Origin: JAJYUU01 sp963822955
Lineage (GTDB): Bacteria; Actinomycetota; Actinomycetes; Streptosporangiales; Streptosporangiaceae
NCBI GenBank assembly: GCA_963822955.1
Contig: CAWGJS010000001.1
Location: forward strand, 1 to 64,000
Length of the DNA: 64,000 bases
Reading direction: 5' to 3'
Part shown: positions 1 through 9,488 of the stretch, in pieces
Numbering within the stretch: the first letter of the stretch is position 1
How the letters are laid out: each line of letters opens with the position of its first letter
The notes under the pieces: generated by a model
The model's input: the letters and a program-made list of their open reading frames with translations, nothing else
The model's database searches: none
Told to the model about the DNA's origin: nothing
Position numbers and translations under genes: made by a program

Positions 1-776
1 CGCCCAGCACTTCGGCATACGCACAGATCGTGAAAAAAGCTCCGGCAAGAACGGCGCTTTGGATAACGGCGCGCGGGATGGTTTTCAGCGGATTGCGCGC
101 CTCGGAGCCTAACGTGGTCGCGCTCTCGAATCCGACAAAGCTGAAAAGGGCCAGCACCAGTCCCAGCCGGAGGCCGCTGCCGCTCATACCACGGAGATGC
201 AGTTGCTCCGCGTCCAGGTGCCAGCCGTGACGCACCAACAAAAGCGTTACCACAATCACGATTACCGTCACGGACGCGGCTTCGATCGATAACATGAGGC
301 GCGCGGCAATTTTTACGTCGCGATAGGCAATGAATATCGAAACTCCCGTGCACAGCACAGCGAGCAATACTGCAGAGTACACATGGCCGGTGGAATCACG
401 CAGCAGCAAGTTCGCGTAGTGATAGAAGCCGCCGATGACACTAGATCCAGTCGCCACATAGGCGAGCAAAATTTTACTCGCGACGGTCGCACTCAGCCAC
501 GGGGGAAAGTGTCATCGAAGCATACGCGTAGAGTGATCCGGGCGAGGAGGAATGGCGAGCGTAGCGGCTGATGCATAAGGCGACGAGCAGGACGGCCACG
601 GTTGCCAGCACATATGCGAGCCAGGTACCGTTGCCCGCCAGGGCGCAAACCAGCGGGATGGTCGCGGCGGGCGTAGTGGTAGGGGCCATGGTGGAGACAG
701 ACTGGGCCAGAGTTTCCATCGGAGACAGGATCTCGCGACGCAACCCATAGTCTGTGTTCTCAGAAAGCTCGCTCAC
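1..776 (-). pseudogene. Amino acid permease (APC family), N-terminal part, one frameshift, runs off window
   Basis: N-terminal part of an APC-family amino acid/polyamine transporter of the cytoplasmic membrane; the rest lies beyond the window start. I place the start at a GTG at 776 (VSELSENTDYGLRREILSP) because GGAG sits 7 nt upstream at 784-787. A run of five G at 501-505 breaks the frame. Before it the protein stops after MTLSPVAECDRRE; with one base removed it continues SPWLSATVASKILLAY and reaches FSFVGFESATTLGSEA, a conserved APC stretch. Base composition is much poorer in G+C than the neighbours (31 G/C of 60 in bases 241-300), which suggests transfer. The frameshift could be a homopolymer sequencing error. 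Confidence 0.75.
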
Positions 777-938
777 GTGTGCGCTCCATGCTGGCTGCGA
801 TACTTGCAGTGTTTGATTCTTCCGCGAATTCGACTGGCGTCGGATTGTACAACACGCACCGGCGAACGAGGCGGAGAGAACCGCGTCCAAAACGGTGGTG
901 TATCATCTTGCAAAGTTCCTTCTGCTTCGATGGAAAAC

Positions 939-1046
939 TCATCGGCCGGAAGGAACCGCATCCGGAATCGCAAGCGTGCAGTCGCGCAGCGCCCACCGGC
1001 GGCCGTACTGCTTACCGAGACCGCTGGCTGCCATGACGAAGCTCAT
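939..1046 (-). pseudogene. Truncated ABC transporter ATP-binding protein (N-terminal 35 residues)
   Basis: The ATG at 1046 overlaps the stop of the GntR regulator (ATGA). The product starts MSFVMAASGLGKQYGRRWAL and continues RDCTLAIP, then diverges into DAVPSGR and a stop. This is the N-terminus of an ABC ATPase, matching WALRECSLAIP of the intact YtrA-linked ATPase at 31020-31916. It is cut before the Walker A motif. Sequence beyond about 940 has a different base composition and codes nothing recognisable before the permease, so the gene looks truncated by a rearrangement or insertion. Confidence 0.7.
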
Positions 1047-1438
1047 GCCACATCCTCCGCGAAGCAGCTACGGAACGCTGTGCGGTAGATCGCCTCGATG
1101 TCATCCGGGCCAAGGCCCGCGACGCGCGCCGAGCGCAGCCAGTCGGTCATCGAACCGAGAAACCGGTCCTGGGCGGCGGGATCGGTGCGCGGCAGCGAAC
1201 GCGTAATGAAGGTTCCCTGACCCGGCCGGGCTCGCACCAGGCCCTCGCGCTCAAGATCCCGGTAGGCCTTCAGCACCGTGTTCGGATTGATCGCCAGCTG
1301 GGCGACAACCTGCTGAGCCGTCGGCAACTGGTCGCCCGGTTCGAGCAAGCCGAGCTGCAGGGCCTGATGAACCTGCTGGACCAGCTGCAGATAGGTGGCG
1401 ACACCGGACGTGGTATCAAGCTGGAACTCGATCATCAC
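1043..1438 (-). CDS. GntR-family transcriptional regulator, YtrA subfamily
   Basis: 131 residues. The winged-helix DNA-binding domain covers about residues 10-80 (QQVHQALQLGLLEPGDQLPT, then NPNTVLKAYRDLEREGLV and GQGTFI). The short C-terminal helical part is typical of YtrA regulators, which repress a linked ABC transporter in response to antibiotics or peptides. The ATPase that should follow is truncated right after a 4-nt overlap, so the regulator has lost its usual partner. It is paralogous to the regulator at 31913-32413. Confidence 0.88.
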   Translation of the reverse strand: MMIEFQLDTTSGVATYLQLVQQVHQALQLGLLEPGDQLPTAQQVVAQLAINPNTVLKAYRDLEREGLVRARPGQGTFITRSLPRTDPAAQDRFLGSMTDWLRSARVAGLGPDDIEAIYRTAFRSCFAEDVA

Positions 1439-1447
1439 TGCGCTTCC

Positions 1448-1461
1448 ACTAATCAGTTAGT
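1448..1461. promoter_or_regulatory. Inverted repeat upstream of the YtrA-type gene
   Basis: ACTAATCAGTTAGT has 5-bp arms ACTAA/TTAGT and lies 10 nt upstream of the GntR start at 1438. YtrA-type regulators usually bind a palindrome at their own promoter, so this is a candidate autoregulatory operator. The match is short. Confidence 0.35.
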
Positions 1462-1572
1462 TGAACGATGCTAGCGACATCCCCGGCTATCGGCAAGAGC
1501 ATCGGCGCCATTGCGAGTGACCTTTATTGCGCTGCGCCCGCCGGCCAATACGTCCTCGCAGCTTATTGACGT

Positions 1573-1586
1573 GCAAAACGTTTTGC
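1573..1586. promoter_or_regulatory. LacI-type operator (perfect 14-bp palindrome)
   Basis: GCAAAACGTTTTGC is a perfect palindrome with the central CG typical of LacI/GalR operators. It lies 14 nt upstream of the proposed GTG start of the LacI regulator at 1601, so autoregulation of the regulator and the permease cluster behind it is likely. If translation began at the earlier ATG (1511), the operator would sit inside the gene, which argues for the later start. Confidence 0.65.
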
Positions 1587-1600
1587 TCGACAATCGGCAG

Positions 1601-2648
1601 GTGGCGACGATTCTCGACGTGGCCCGCATCGCGGGTGTCTCACCGGCCACAGTCAGCCACGCATTCTCCGCCAAGCGCCCGGTGAGCGAGCGCACCCGGG
1701 CTCGAGTGCACGCCGCCGCGGTCCGTACCGGCTACCGGCCAAGCCAGCTGGCGGCGGCCATGGTGACGGGACGGACCAGAACGCTGGGCGTCGTCGTTCC
1801 TGACATCGCCAACCCGTTCTTCAGTGAGCTGGTTCGCGGCGCCGAGGCCAGGGCAATGGCGGCCGGCTGACATGACGATTGTGTGCAGCTCGGAGCTGGA
1901 TGCGGACCTGGAGGACCGCTGTGTCGAGGTGCTGACCGACAAGCGCGTCGACTCCCTGCTCTACCTGCCCGGCACCACCCGCCGCCATCGCTGCCTCGAA
2001 GACTCCGCGCTCAGCGGCACGCCGCTTGTCGTCATCGACGAGGAGATGGCGGATCTGCCCGCGCACGCGAGCATCGTCACATCGGATAACGAAGAAGGCG
2101 GCGCCGCTGCCGCCCGGCATCTGGCCGACCTTGGGCATGCCGAGATCGGCGTCGTGGCCGGGCCCCCGGGGTTGCCGACCGCGGAGGCTCGACTGCGCGG
2201 CTTCCGTGCCGCGCTCGCCAGCCAAGGCATCACGATCCAGCCGCACCGGATACTGCGAGCCGTGTCGTACACACGGGAGGCGGGCCTCCTCGCGGGAGCA
2301 TCGCTGCTGGCACGGCAACCTGAGGTCACGGCGGTCTTCTGCGCCAACGATCTGATCGCGCTCGGCCTGATGACGGCCGCGATCGAAGCCGGCCGGACGG
2401 TGGGCCGCGACCTGTCGGTGGCCGGATTCGACGACATCTTCGTCGCGCAGCTCGTCAGCCCGGCACTGACGACGATCAGGCAGCCCATCGCCGAGCTGGG
2501 TCGCCGGGCGGCCCATCTCGCCATCAGCGCGATCGAGGGCCGTGACTTGCAACCACGCCGCGCGGTGCTGCCAGTGCAGCTCGTAGTCCGCGGCTCGACC
2601 GGTCCGGCTCGCACCGGCACTTCGGGGGCGCGAACGTCCCCCAGCTAA
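1601..2648 (+). pseudogene. LacI-family transcriptional regulator, one frameshift
   Basis: The helix-turn-helix is at the very N-terminus (VATILDVARIAGVSPATVSH), followed by a periplasmic-binding-protein-like sensor domain (GVVVPDIANPFFSELVRGAE ... VTAVFCANDLIALGLMTAAI ... LSVAGFDDIF ... LTTIRQPIAELGRRAA), the complete LacI architecture. The frame breaks at about 1866-1871: the first part ends ARAMAAG stop and the second resumes at MTIVCSSELDAD, consistent with one missing base. It precedes the permease by 48 nt and probably controls the cluster up to 7612. The GTG start at 1601 is chosen because the HTH begins there and an operator lies just upstream. Confidence 0.8.
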
Positions 2649-2696
2649 GAATCCAACCCGTGTCGCACCGGCTGAGCCGGAGGAAGAAGGGACCAG

Positions 2697-4309
2697 GTGA
2701 CCACGACAGGAGAGCGCGCCGGAGCGCAGCCGCCGGGCGGCGGCCGCACTCTCTTCGTGCGGAACGCTACCGGCCTTGTTCGTGAGCTCAGCGCCTTCGA
2801 CGCATTCAATCTCGTGTTCTCGGCGGTGCTGATACCGGTCGGCATCACCGAGGTCATGGCGTTCACCCCGATGTTCTGGCCGCACGCCAACATGCTGCTG
2901 TCATTCCTCTTCGCCACGCCTCTGGTCCCGACGTGCGGGCTGGTTTACCTGTACTTCACGGTGATCATGCCGAGGTCCGGCGGTGACTACGTCTGGGTGT
3001 CCCGGACGCTGAACCCGTTCCTCGGGTTCTTCGTGAACTTCTCGCTGACGTTCGTGTTCCTGACCTGGATCGCGTTCAACTTCACCTACATGCTCTCGGT
3101 GATGGGCCCGGCGCTCGCATACGTCGGCCGGCTGGCATTCCGCGGCGCTGACCGCCCGACAACGGCGAGATGATGGTGATCGCGACGGTCCTCACCGCGG
3201 CGTTCACCGCGCTGATGATCTTCGGCGTGCGTGTGGTCGCGCGGTACATGGTCGTGACGTTCGCGATCGTGTGGCTCGGCATGATCGCCTGGCTGATCCC
3301 GATGGCCGTCGGCAGCCACGGCCACTTCACAAGCTCGTTAACGCGCACTCGGGCACGACCTACAACGCCATCATCCGCCACGCCCACGGCCTCGGCTTCA
3401 GCCCGGCGGGCGCGATCGGCTGGGGCGCCACGCTGTTCGGGATGATCTACTCGTTCCAGGTCTATACCGGATTCCAGTGGACCGGGTACTTCGCCGGGGA
3501 GATCAGGAACGTGCGCCGGACCGCGACGACGTCGATCCTCGGCGCACTGCTGGTGTCGGCGATCGGGTACGTCGTCGGTGTCGGACTGATCTACAAGTAC
3601 TTCGGCTTCAAGTTCTTTGGCGCGTCGATCTTCATGGGCCTTGGCGGTGGCGCGTCGCACTGGAACCTGAAGTTCCTGCCGTACCTGCCGTCCCTGGTGA
3701 ACTTCCTGCCGGGCCCGCAGTGGCTGCTGGTATTCGTCGTGCTGTGCTTCGTGATCTCGATCCTGTGGTGGACCCCGACCGGCTTCCTGCTGGGCACCCG
3801 CAACATGTTCGCGTGGTCGTTCGACCGCCTCGCGCCAGAGAAGCTCACCTCCGTCTCCGACCGGTTCCACACTCCGGTGATCGCCACCGTTGTCGTCGGG
3901 TGCGTCGTCGAGGTGCTCAACTACCTCAACATCTACCAGGGCCTGGGCGCGTACCTGCTGAACATCATCGCGGTGATGGGCTGGCGTTCATCATCGTCGT
4001 CGCTCGCCGCGGCGATAACTCCCTGGCGGCGCCCGCAGATGCACTCGCAGGGGCCTCGGTGGGCCAAGGGCAAGCTCGGCGGCGTCCCGGTCATCACCAT
4101 CGTGGCCGCGATCTCCGCGATCTCCTGGGGATTCGTGATCTACGTCGCATTCCACACCGGATTCGGGGGCACATTCGGCCTGAAGCCCATGGTGGAAGCG
4201 TTCACTGCGCCCGCCATCGGCATCGTCTACTACATCGGCGCCCGGCTATACCGGCAAGCAGCAGGGCATGCGGTTCGCCCAGACGTTCGCCGAGATACCG
4301 CCAGAGTGA
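2697..4309 (+). pseudogene. Amino acid permease (APC family), several frameshifts
   Basis: A multi-pass APC-superfamily permease assembled from several frames. It starts at GTG 2697 behind AGGAAGAAGGG. Hydrophobic segments and conserved pieces are NATGLVRELSAFDAFNLVFS, PRSGGDYVWVSRTLNPFLGF, GWGATLFGMIYSFQVYTGFQ, FLLGTRNMFAWSFDRLAPEK and the end FAQTFAEIPPE stop at 4307-4309. The frame changes near 3160, 3335, twice between 3980 and 4005, and near 4254. Coding character persists through all pieces, so either decay is very recent or the sequence here is error-prone. The substrate is unknown; the downstream aminotransferase suggests an amine or amino acid. Confidence 0.8.
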
Positions 4310-4402
4310 GCAGACCCCGGATGACGAGTGCCTCGGTGAACAGCGGATGCGCGGGAACGACGGCCCGCCGCACCGTACACGATCCTCCCGCTGGCCCGGC
4401 GA

Positions 4403-5137
4403 GTGGCGGTGGCCGGACGGGCTGTGGTGGCCGCGGCGGCGGCCGGCGGCATCCCGGTCAGGCTGATGGGCGGGGTCGCGATCTGGATTCGCGCCTCCGC
4501 CCCGGCCAGGGCAGCGCTCGGCGGGACCTATCCCGACATCGACCTGGTAGCTCACAAACGCCAGGCACGCGCGCTGCGCGACCTGCTCGAGGAACTCGGC
4601 TACAACCCCGAGCGGGTGTTCAACGCAACCCACGGAGCGAGGCGGCTGCTCTACCACTCGCCAGACGGCGCCTGGCACGTGGACGCCTTCCTGGACACAT
4701 TCGAGATGTCGCACACCCTGGACCTCGGCTCCAGGCTCGAGACCGAGTCGCTGACCCTGCCCGCGGCAGAACTGCTGCTGACCAAGCTGCAGATCGCCGA
4801 AGTCAACGCCAAGGACCTGTCGGACGCGGCATGCTGCTCTGGGATCACGAGCCGGTGACGGCGACGGGCGACGGCCTGTCTGCGAATCTCGGCCCGGCTG
4901 GCGAGGGTGTGCGCGGCAGACTGGGGGCTCTTCACGACAGTGACCGACAACCTTGCCGATGCGCCGACACTGGTCGGTGCTCGTCATGACGCCGGCGACC
5001 GAAGCGAGGATCGCCGGACGGATCGGCGGCGATCAGCCGCGCACTGCCGCATGCGCCGAAGACGATCCCTGGCGGATGCGGGCAAGATGGGCGGCAGGGT
5101 GCGCTGGTACGAGGTACCCGAGGAGGTCGTCCGGTGA
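4403..5137 (+). pseudogene. Nucleotidyltransferase-like protein (AbiEii/AbiGii-type fold), several frameshifts
   Basis: The N-terminal part has the nucleotidyltransferase-like signature GIPVRLMGGVAIWIRASAP ... YPDIDLVAHKRQ, with the G-G...D-x-D spacing of minimal nucleotidyltransferases, followed by HVDAFLDTFEMSHTLDL and LPAAELLLTKLQI. The tail is spread over three frames (MLLWDHEP, then ARVCAADWGLFTTVTDNL, then MTPATEARIAGRI, then MGGRVRWYEVPEEVVR). There are at least four frame changes, near 4828, 4890, 4970 and 5085. The start is uncertain because the upstream frame may also be broken. The stop overlaps the GTG of the next gene (GTGA), indicating translational coupling. The function in an amino acid uptake cluster is not evident. 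Confidence 0.6.
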
Positions 5138-6088
5138 CGCGAACGATTTACTTCGCATCAGACATCCACGGCTCGGACGTGTGCTGGCGTAAGTTCCTGA
5201 ACGCGGCCAGGTTCTACGGCGCGGACATCCTGGTCATGGGCGGGGACGTCATCCGGCAAGGCCGTGGTGCCGGTCGTGCCACGCCACTGGCGGCTATGTC
5301 GCCAGGCAGATGACCGGCGACAAGGTGCTAGGTTCGGCCGAGCTCGACCAGGTGGAGGCGAGGATCCGCGACATGGGCTTCTACCCTTACCGGACCACCG
5401 ATGAGGAACTCGATGAGACCTGGGACGACCCGCGATGCCGTGCACCGGGTGTTCCTCCGGCTTGATGCGCGAGACCCTGGACCGGTGGATGGAATGGCGG
5501 CCGACAAGCTGGCCGGGACGCGGGGTCCCGCTCTACGTCATGACCGGCAACGACGACCCGCCCGAATTGCACGAGCATGCTGCGGCGAGTCTCCGGTCCT
5601 GACCGATCCCGAGGACCAGCTGATCGACCTCGGCGAGGGGATCACCATGATCTCCTGCGGCTGGTCGAATCGGACCCCCTGGAACTCGCCGAGGGAGATG
5701 GACGAGGACGACCTAGACCACCACATCGAGAAACTGGCCGCCGAGGTAACTGAGCCGGAGAGGGCGGTATTCAACCTCCATGTTCCGCCCGCCGGGACCG
5801 CCATCGACCGGGCCCCAGTGCTTGACAGCGCGCTGAAGCCCGTGGTCAAGGGCGGCGCGGTCATGATGGAGTCCGTCGGGTCGGTAGGCCGTCCGCAGGG
5901 TGATCGAGCGACACCAGCCGATGCTGTCGCTGCACGGGCACATCCACGAATCACGTGGCGCGATCAAGATCGGCAAGACGCTGTGCATCAACCCTGGCAG
6001 CGAGTACGCCGACGGAATCTTGCAGGGCGCGCTGATCGAGCTGAACCCGCGCAAGGGCATCAAGAGCTATCAGCTGCCGGCCGGCTGA
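5134..6088 (+). pseudogene. Metallophosphoesterase (calcineurin-like), several frameshifts
   Basis: Calcineurin-like phosphoesterase motifs appear in order: FASDIHGSDVCWRKFLNAA (D-x-H), ADILVMGGDV (G-G-D), PLYVMTGNDDPPELHEH (G-N-D/H), VFNLHVPPAGT, and LSLHGHIHESRGAIKIGKT (G-H-x-H), then NPGSEYADGILQGALIEL to the stop at 6088. These are the five metal-binding blocks of the family, but they fall in different frames with at least five shifts between 5250 and 5890. It starts at GTG 5134, overlapping the preceding stop. The substrate is not predictable. Confidence 0.75.
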
Positions 6089-6151
6089 GCGACGGCACGG
6101 CAGCTGGCGGCACGACGGCAGGCAGATCGACAAGCAGCAGAAGGAGCCGAA

Positions 6152-7612
6152 GTGGATCAGCGCGCGTTCGAGCTACGGATGACCAGCCAGCGGGATCGCC
6201 TGCGAGTGAGTCCGGACGAGCTACTGCACCGGGTCGAGCGCTCGCGCTTACGGGCCCCGGAGCAAGGAAATACTCCGCCAGCACGTGATCAGCGAGTCGA
6301 CTGGCCAGGTGGGCTTCGCCCTCTTCGACTGCCCGCCTGTCATCGTCCGCGGCTCGGGTGCCCAGGTGTGGGACGCCGACGGCAGGGAGTACGTGGACAT
6401 GCTGGCCGGCTTCTCCGTGTCGAACGTCGGCGCACTGTCACCCGGCGATCGTCGCGGCGATCGACGACCAGGCCGCCAGGCTGATTGCATTACTTCGACC
6501 TGCCGAACGAGCCGCGGGAGCAGCCTGGCCGCCGGCTGGCCGCACTGGCGCCCGGCGACCATGCCAAGCGGGTCGTGTTCGGGGTGACCGGGGCCGACGC
6601 GGTCGAGCTGGCCATCCGGCTCGCCCGCTGGTATACCGGCGCGCCGATGATCCTGTCCGCCTACGGCGGCTATCACGGCACTACGGGCGGGACGATGGCG
6701 ACGACCGCGAAGGGCGGCATGTGGGCCTACTACTACCCGGTACTGCCAGGGGACAGCGGCCACGCGAAGATCCCCTTCTCCTACCCCTACCGCTGCCCGG
6801 TCGGAGCGTCGCCGGAGAACTGCGCTGAGGCTTGCATCGAGTACACCAGGCGGCTGCTGCTCGGCAAGGAGTCCCCGTTCACTGAATTCCGCGGCCATGT
6901 CTCGAACGTCGCCGCAGTCCTGCTCGAACCGTGCCAGGCAAGCGCCGGCTACATCATCCCCGGCGAAGGCTACCTGCGCGGGATTCGCGACCTCTGTGAT
7001 GAGTTCGGCTTCCTGCTCATCGACGACGAGATCCAGGCAGGTATGGGCCGCACCGGCACGATGTGGGCGTGCGAGCACGAGGGCATGGTGCCCGACATGA
7101 TCGCTACATCCAAGGGCCTGGCGAGCGGGCTGCCGATCTCCGCGCTGATCACCTCGGACGAGATCGCAGCCTCATGGGGACCTGGCGCGCACGTCGCCAC
7201 CTTCGCGGCGACCGCGCTGGCATCGGCGGCAGCGAACGCCACCTTGGACCTGTACGAGTCCGAGCAACTGGTCAGGCGCGCAGCGGACATCGGCGGCTAC
7301 TTCCGGCAGCGTCTCGAGGAGCTTCAGGAGCGGCATCCGATCCTCGGCTGGGTCGACGCCCGCGGCCTGTTCATCGGCCTGGAGTTCGTGCGAAGCCGCG
7401 TCACGAAGGAACCCGCCGCCGACGAGGCCGCGTGGATGCTCGACTTCTGCGTGCGCGAGGGACTCCTGTTCGAAAAAGGCGGGTACTACTACAACCGGTT
7501 CCAGCTGATCCCGTCACTGGTGATCGAGAAGGACGCCATCGACCGCGCCGTCGACATCCTGGACCGGGCGATGGCCATGGCGGAGCAGCGATCGGGAATC
7601 ACCGGCGCGTAA
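6152..7612 (+). pseudogene. Class III aminotransferase (PLP-dependent), frameshifts in the first 110 codons
   Basis: From 6485 on, the frame is intact and carries all class III aminotransferase marks: FGVTGADAVELAIRLARWYT (PLP phosphate site), the DDEIQAGMGRTGTMWACEHE block, and IATSKGLASGLPISA with the Schiff-base lysine. The end is EQRSGITGA stop. The N-terminus starts at GTG 6152 behind AGAAGGAG and is broken near 6260, 6440 and 6480 (pieces RVERSRL, EILRQHVISESTGQVGFALF, HPAIVAAIDDQAARL, HYFDLPNEPRE). Family members act on omega-amino groups (GABA, beta-alanine, ornithine, putrescine). With the permease this suggests catabolism of such a compound. It is the last gene of the cluster and overlaps the convergent gene by 14 nt. 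Confidence 0.85.
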
Positions 7613-8168
7613 CGAGGGGCATGCCGCCAGCGCACAGCGGGCAGTCGCCGGCCGGCCACGCCTGGCTGGTGATCGTCTCGACCGGGTAGAAGGGCACGGA
7701 CAACTCAGCCGCGACAGCACGCGCGCCTGGTCCGAGAGCCAGAAGCGCGCCAGCCGCCACGGGCTCGGCTGCCTGCCTGCGCAGCTCGGCGGCGCAGGCG
7801 CGCACCGCGGTTCCGGCGTTGACCGCGTCGTCGGTGACAGCCACGCGCCAGCCGCTGATGCCCCCGGCTACGTGCGGCAGGCGGTACCCGGCGGGCTGCT
7901 TCTCAGCGTCCCGGTATGCGGGAAGGAACGCCGTGTCCAGCAAGTCGGCCACGGCCTGCGCCAGGAGAGCGCCACCCTCCATAGGCCCGCAGACTGCGTC
8001 GATGCGATGCGCGCCGATCTGGTCCGCGAGCCAGCGAACATGCGGGCGCAGCAGTGCGGGACGCAGGAACAGCGCATCGAGATCGAGCCAGAGGTCGCCG
8101 TGGTAGCCGGTGGCCAGGTTGAAGTGGCCAGGCTGCGGACTGGCGAGCGCGGCTATGCCGGTTGCCAT
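7599..8168 (-). CDS. Orotate phosphoribosyltransferase-like protein
   Basis: 189 residues, type I phosphoribosyltransferase fold. The PRPP-binding loop reads VAVTDDAVNAGTAVRA. The N-terminal part (FNLATGYHGDLWLDLDAL) resembles the orotate PRTase substrate segment. A C-terminal CPLC pair (DCPLCAGGMPL) is an addition seen in standalone PyrE-like proteins. It may be a pyrimidine-salvage or orotate enzyme; the lack of other pyrimidine genes nearby makes the main PyrE role uncertain. It starts at ATG 8168 and converges with the aminotransferase. Confidence 0.75.
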   Translation of the reverse strand: MATGIAALASPQPGHFNLATGYHGDLWLDLDALFLRPALLRPHVRWLADQIGAHRIDAVCGPMEGGALLAQAVADLLDTAFLPAYRDAEKQPAGYRLPHVAGGISGWRVAVTDDAVNAGTAVRACAAELRRQAAEPVAAGALLALGPGARAVAAELSVPFYPVETITSQAWPAGDCPLCAGGMPLVTRR

Positions 8169-8259
8169 GATTCTACTGTCCGGTCAGGCGAGTCTCGGCG
8201 CGGTCACGCATCGAGCCTGCGACATGTGACCGCGCCAGTGGAGCTCTGCCCCGCAGTGG

Positions 8260-9435
8260 TCAGCGGGCCAGCTTGCTGCCGCCGGACCAGGGTCCGTAGC
8301 CAACCGAGGCCCTGGCCCGGACCTGGCAGACGTAGCTGACCCCGCGGGTGAGCGAGGTCACCTTCACCGGTGAGCGACGGCCGGTGCCGTAGCGCGTGAT
8401 GTGGTGGGCTGCCTGACAGCGGGCCTCGTAGGACCGGACATAGGAACCCCGGGGTCGTGCTCTGCGGAAGGTGAGGTAGGCAACCGTCGCCGACGCCCGG
8501 CGGGCCGTCAGGCCGGTCGGGGCGCGCGGTGTGATCTTGCCGCGCTTGATGTGCACCGTCCGATGCGAGAACGTAATCCCGGTGATCGCGATCTCGGTCG
8601 AGGTCGGTCCCGGGGTCACGGTCACGGTCCCGGTCCCCACACTGGCCGAGATGCCGGCGGAAGTGAGGGTAGCGGGGTCGTTGATACCCATGTCCACGAG
8701 GAATGCGTTGGGCAGCACGCCGTACCAGAAGCCCTGGAACACCTGGCCGTTCAGCTCGTGGGAGTTGCCGAGCTCCTCGCTGATGGTCAGCGGATTTCCG
8801 GTGATCTCCGGCGGTATCTCGGTGAGTTCGACGTTCGTCCACTGGTCGAGGCCGTTGAAATCGCTCCACTGAGCAGAATCGCTCCACTGCTGCCAATCGC
8901 CGATCTCACCCTGGAAGGCGACGATCGTGTTGGTCTCGTTCTGGGGGCAGGTCCACTTGATCGCGTTGCAGTCGGCGTTGACTCCTTGCTCAACGGCGGT
9001 GCCGGATACCGTCACGTCCCAGGTGGAGCCGTTCTGGGTGTCGGTCACGCTCACTCCGCCCGCGTACTCGTCGACGACACGCGGCGGGTGCGCGCCGACG
9101 TCGACCGTAATGCTGAACGGAACCCCAGCATCTCCGGTCGCCAGCGTTGCATAGGTGCCCTTAATCTGCGCGTCGGCGATGCTCCACTGGGTCAGGAACT
9201 CACCGGACTGCAGCGACCCGGAAGCAGATACCACGTAGGTCGGATCACTCTGCGTGATGGCGACCCCGTTCCGCGATGCAGACACAACACACGGCGGTGC
9301 GTGGTTCCCGCACCATTCGCCGGGGTCAATGGACGGCCGTTCGGGCATCGCCTGCGCCGACGCGCCGACGAGGGGAACGGCGAGGCCCGCGATCGTCACG
9401 AACGCAGCAGCCAGTACGGTGGCACGTCTTTTCAT
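8260..9435 (-). CDS. Secreted protein with C-terminal fibronectin type III-like domain
   Basis: 391 residues. A cleavable Sec signal (MKRRATVLAAAFVTIAGLAV, cleavage near ASAQA) is followed by a beta-rich extracellular region without a recognisable enzyme motif and a short WSD repeat (WSDSAQWSDFNGLDQW). The C-terminal ~90 residues (RAPTGLTARRASATVAYLTF ... YVCQVRARASVGYGPWS) have the fibronectin type III pattern. Four cysteines may form disulfides. Function unknown. Confidence 0.7.
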   Translation of the reverse strand: MKRRATVLAAAFVTIAGLAVPLVGASAQAMPERPSIDPGEWCGNHAPPCVVSASRNGVAITQSDPTYVVSASGSLQSGEFLTQWSIADAQIKGTYATLATGDAGVPFSITVDVGAHPPRVVDEYAGGVSVTDTQNGSTWDVTVSGTAVEQGVNADCNAIKWTCPQNETNTIVAFQGEIGDWQQWSDSAQWSDFNGLDQWTNVELTEIPPEITGNPLTISEELGNSHELNGQVFQGFWYGVLPNAFLVDMGINDPATLTSAGISASVGTGTVTVTPGPTSTEIAITGITFSHRTVHIKRGKITPRAPTGLTARRASATVAYLTFRRARPRGSYVRSYEARCQAAHHITRYGTGRRSPVKVTSLTRGVSYVCQVRARASVGYGPWSGGSKLAR

Positions 9436-9488
9436 TGCGCAAGCATGCCGTAGATATCATGAATTGGCCAGCATCCGATAAGCGAGCA

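Noticed and set aside
3271..4989. A single 572-residue open frame on the plus strand
   Set aside because: Its middle is the permease and its end reads through the nucleotidyltransferase-like gene in a wrong frame; it is open only by chance and by frameshifts.
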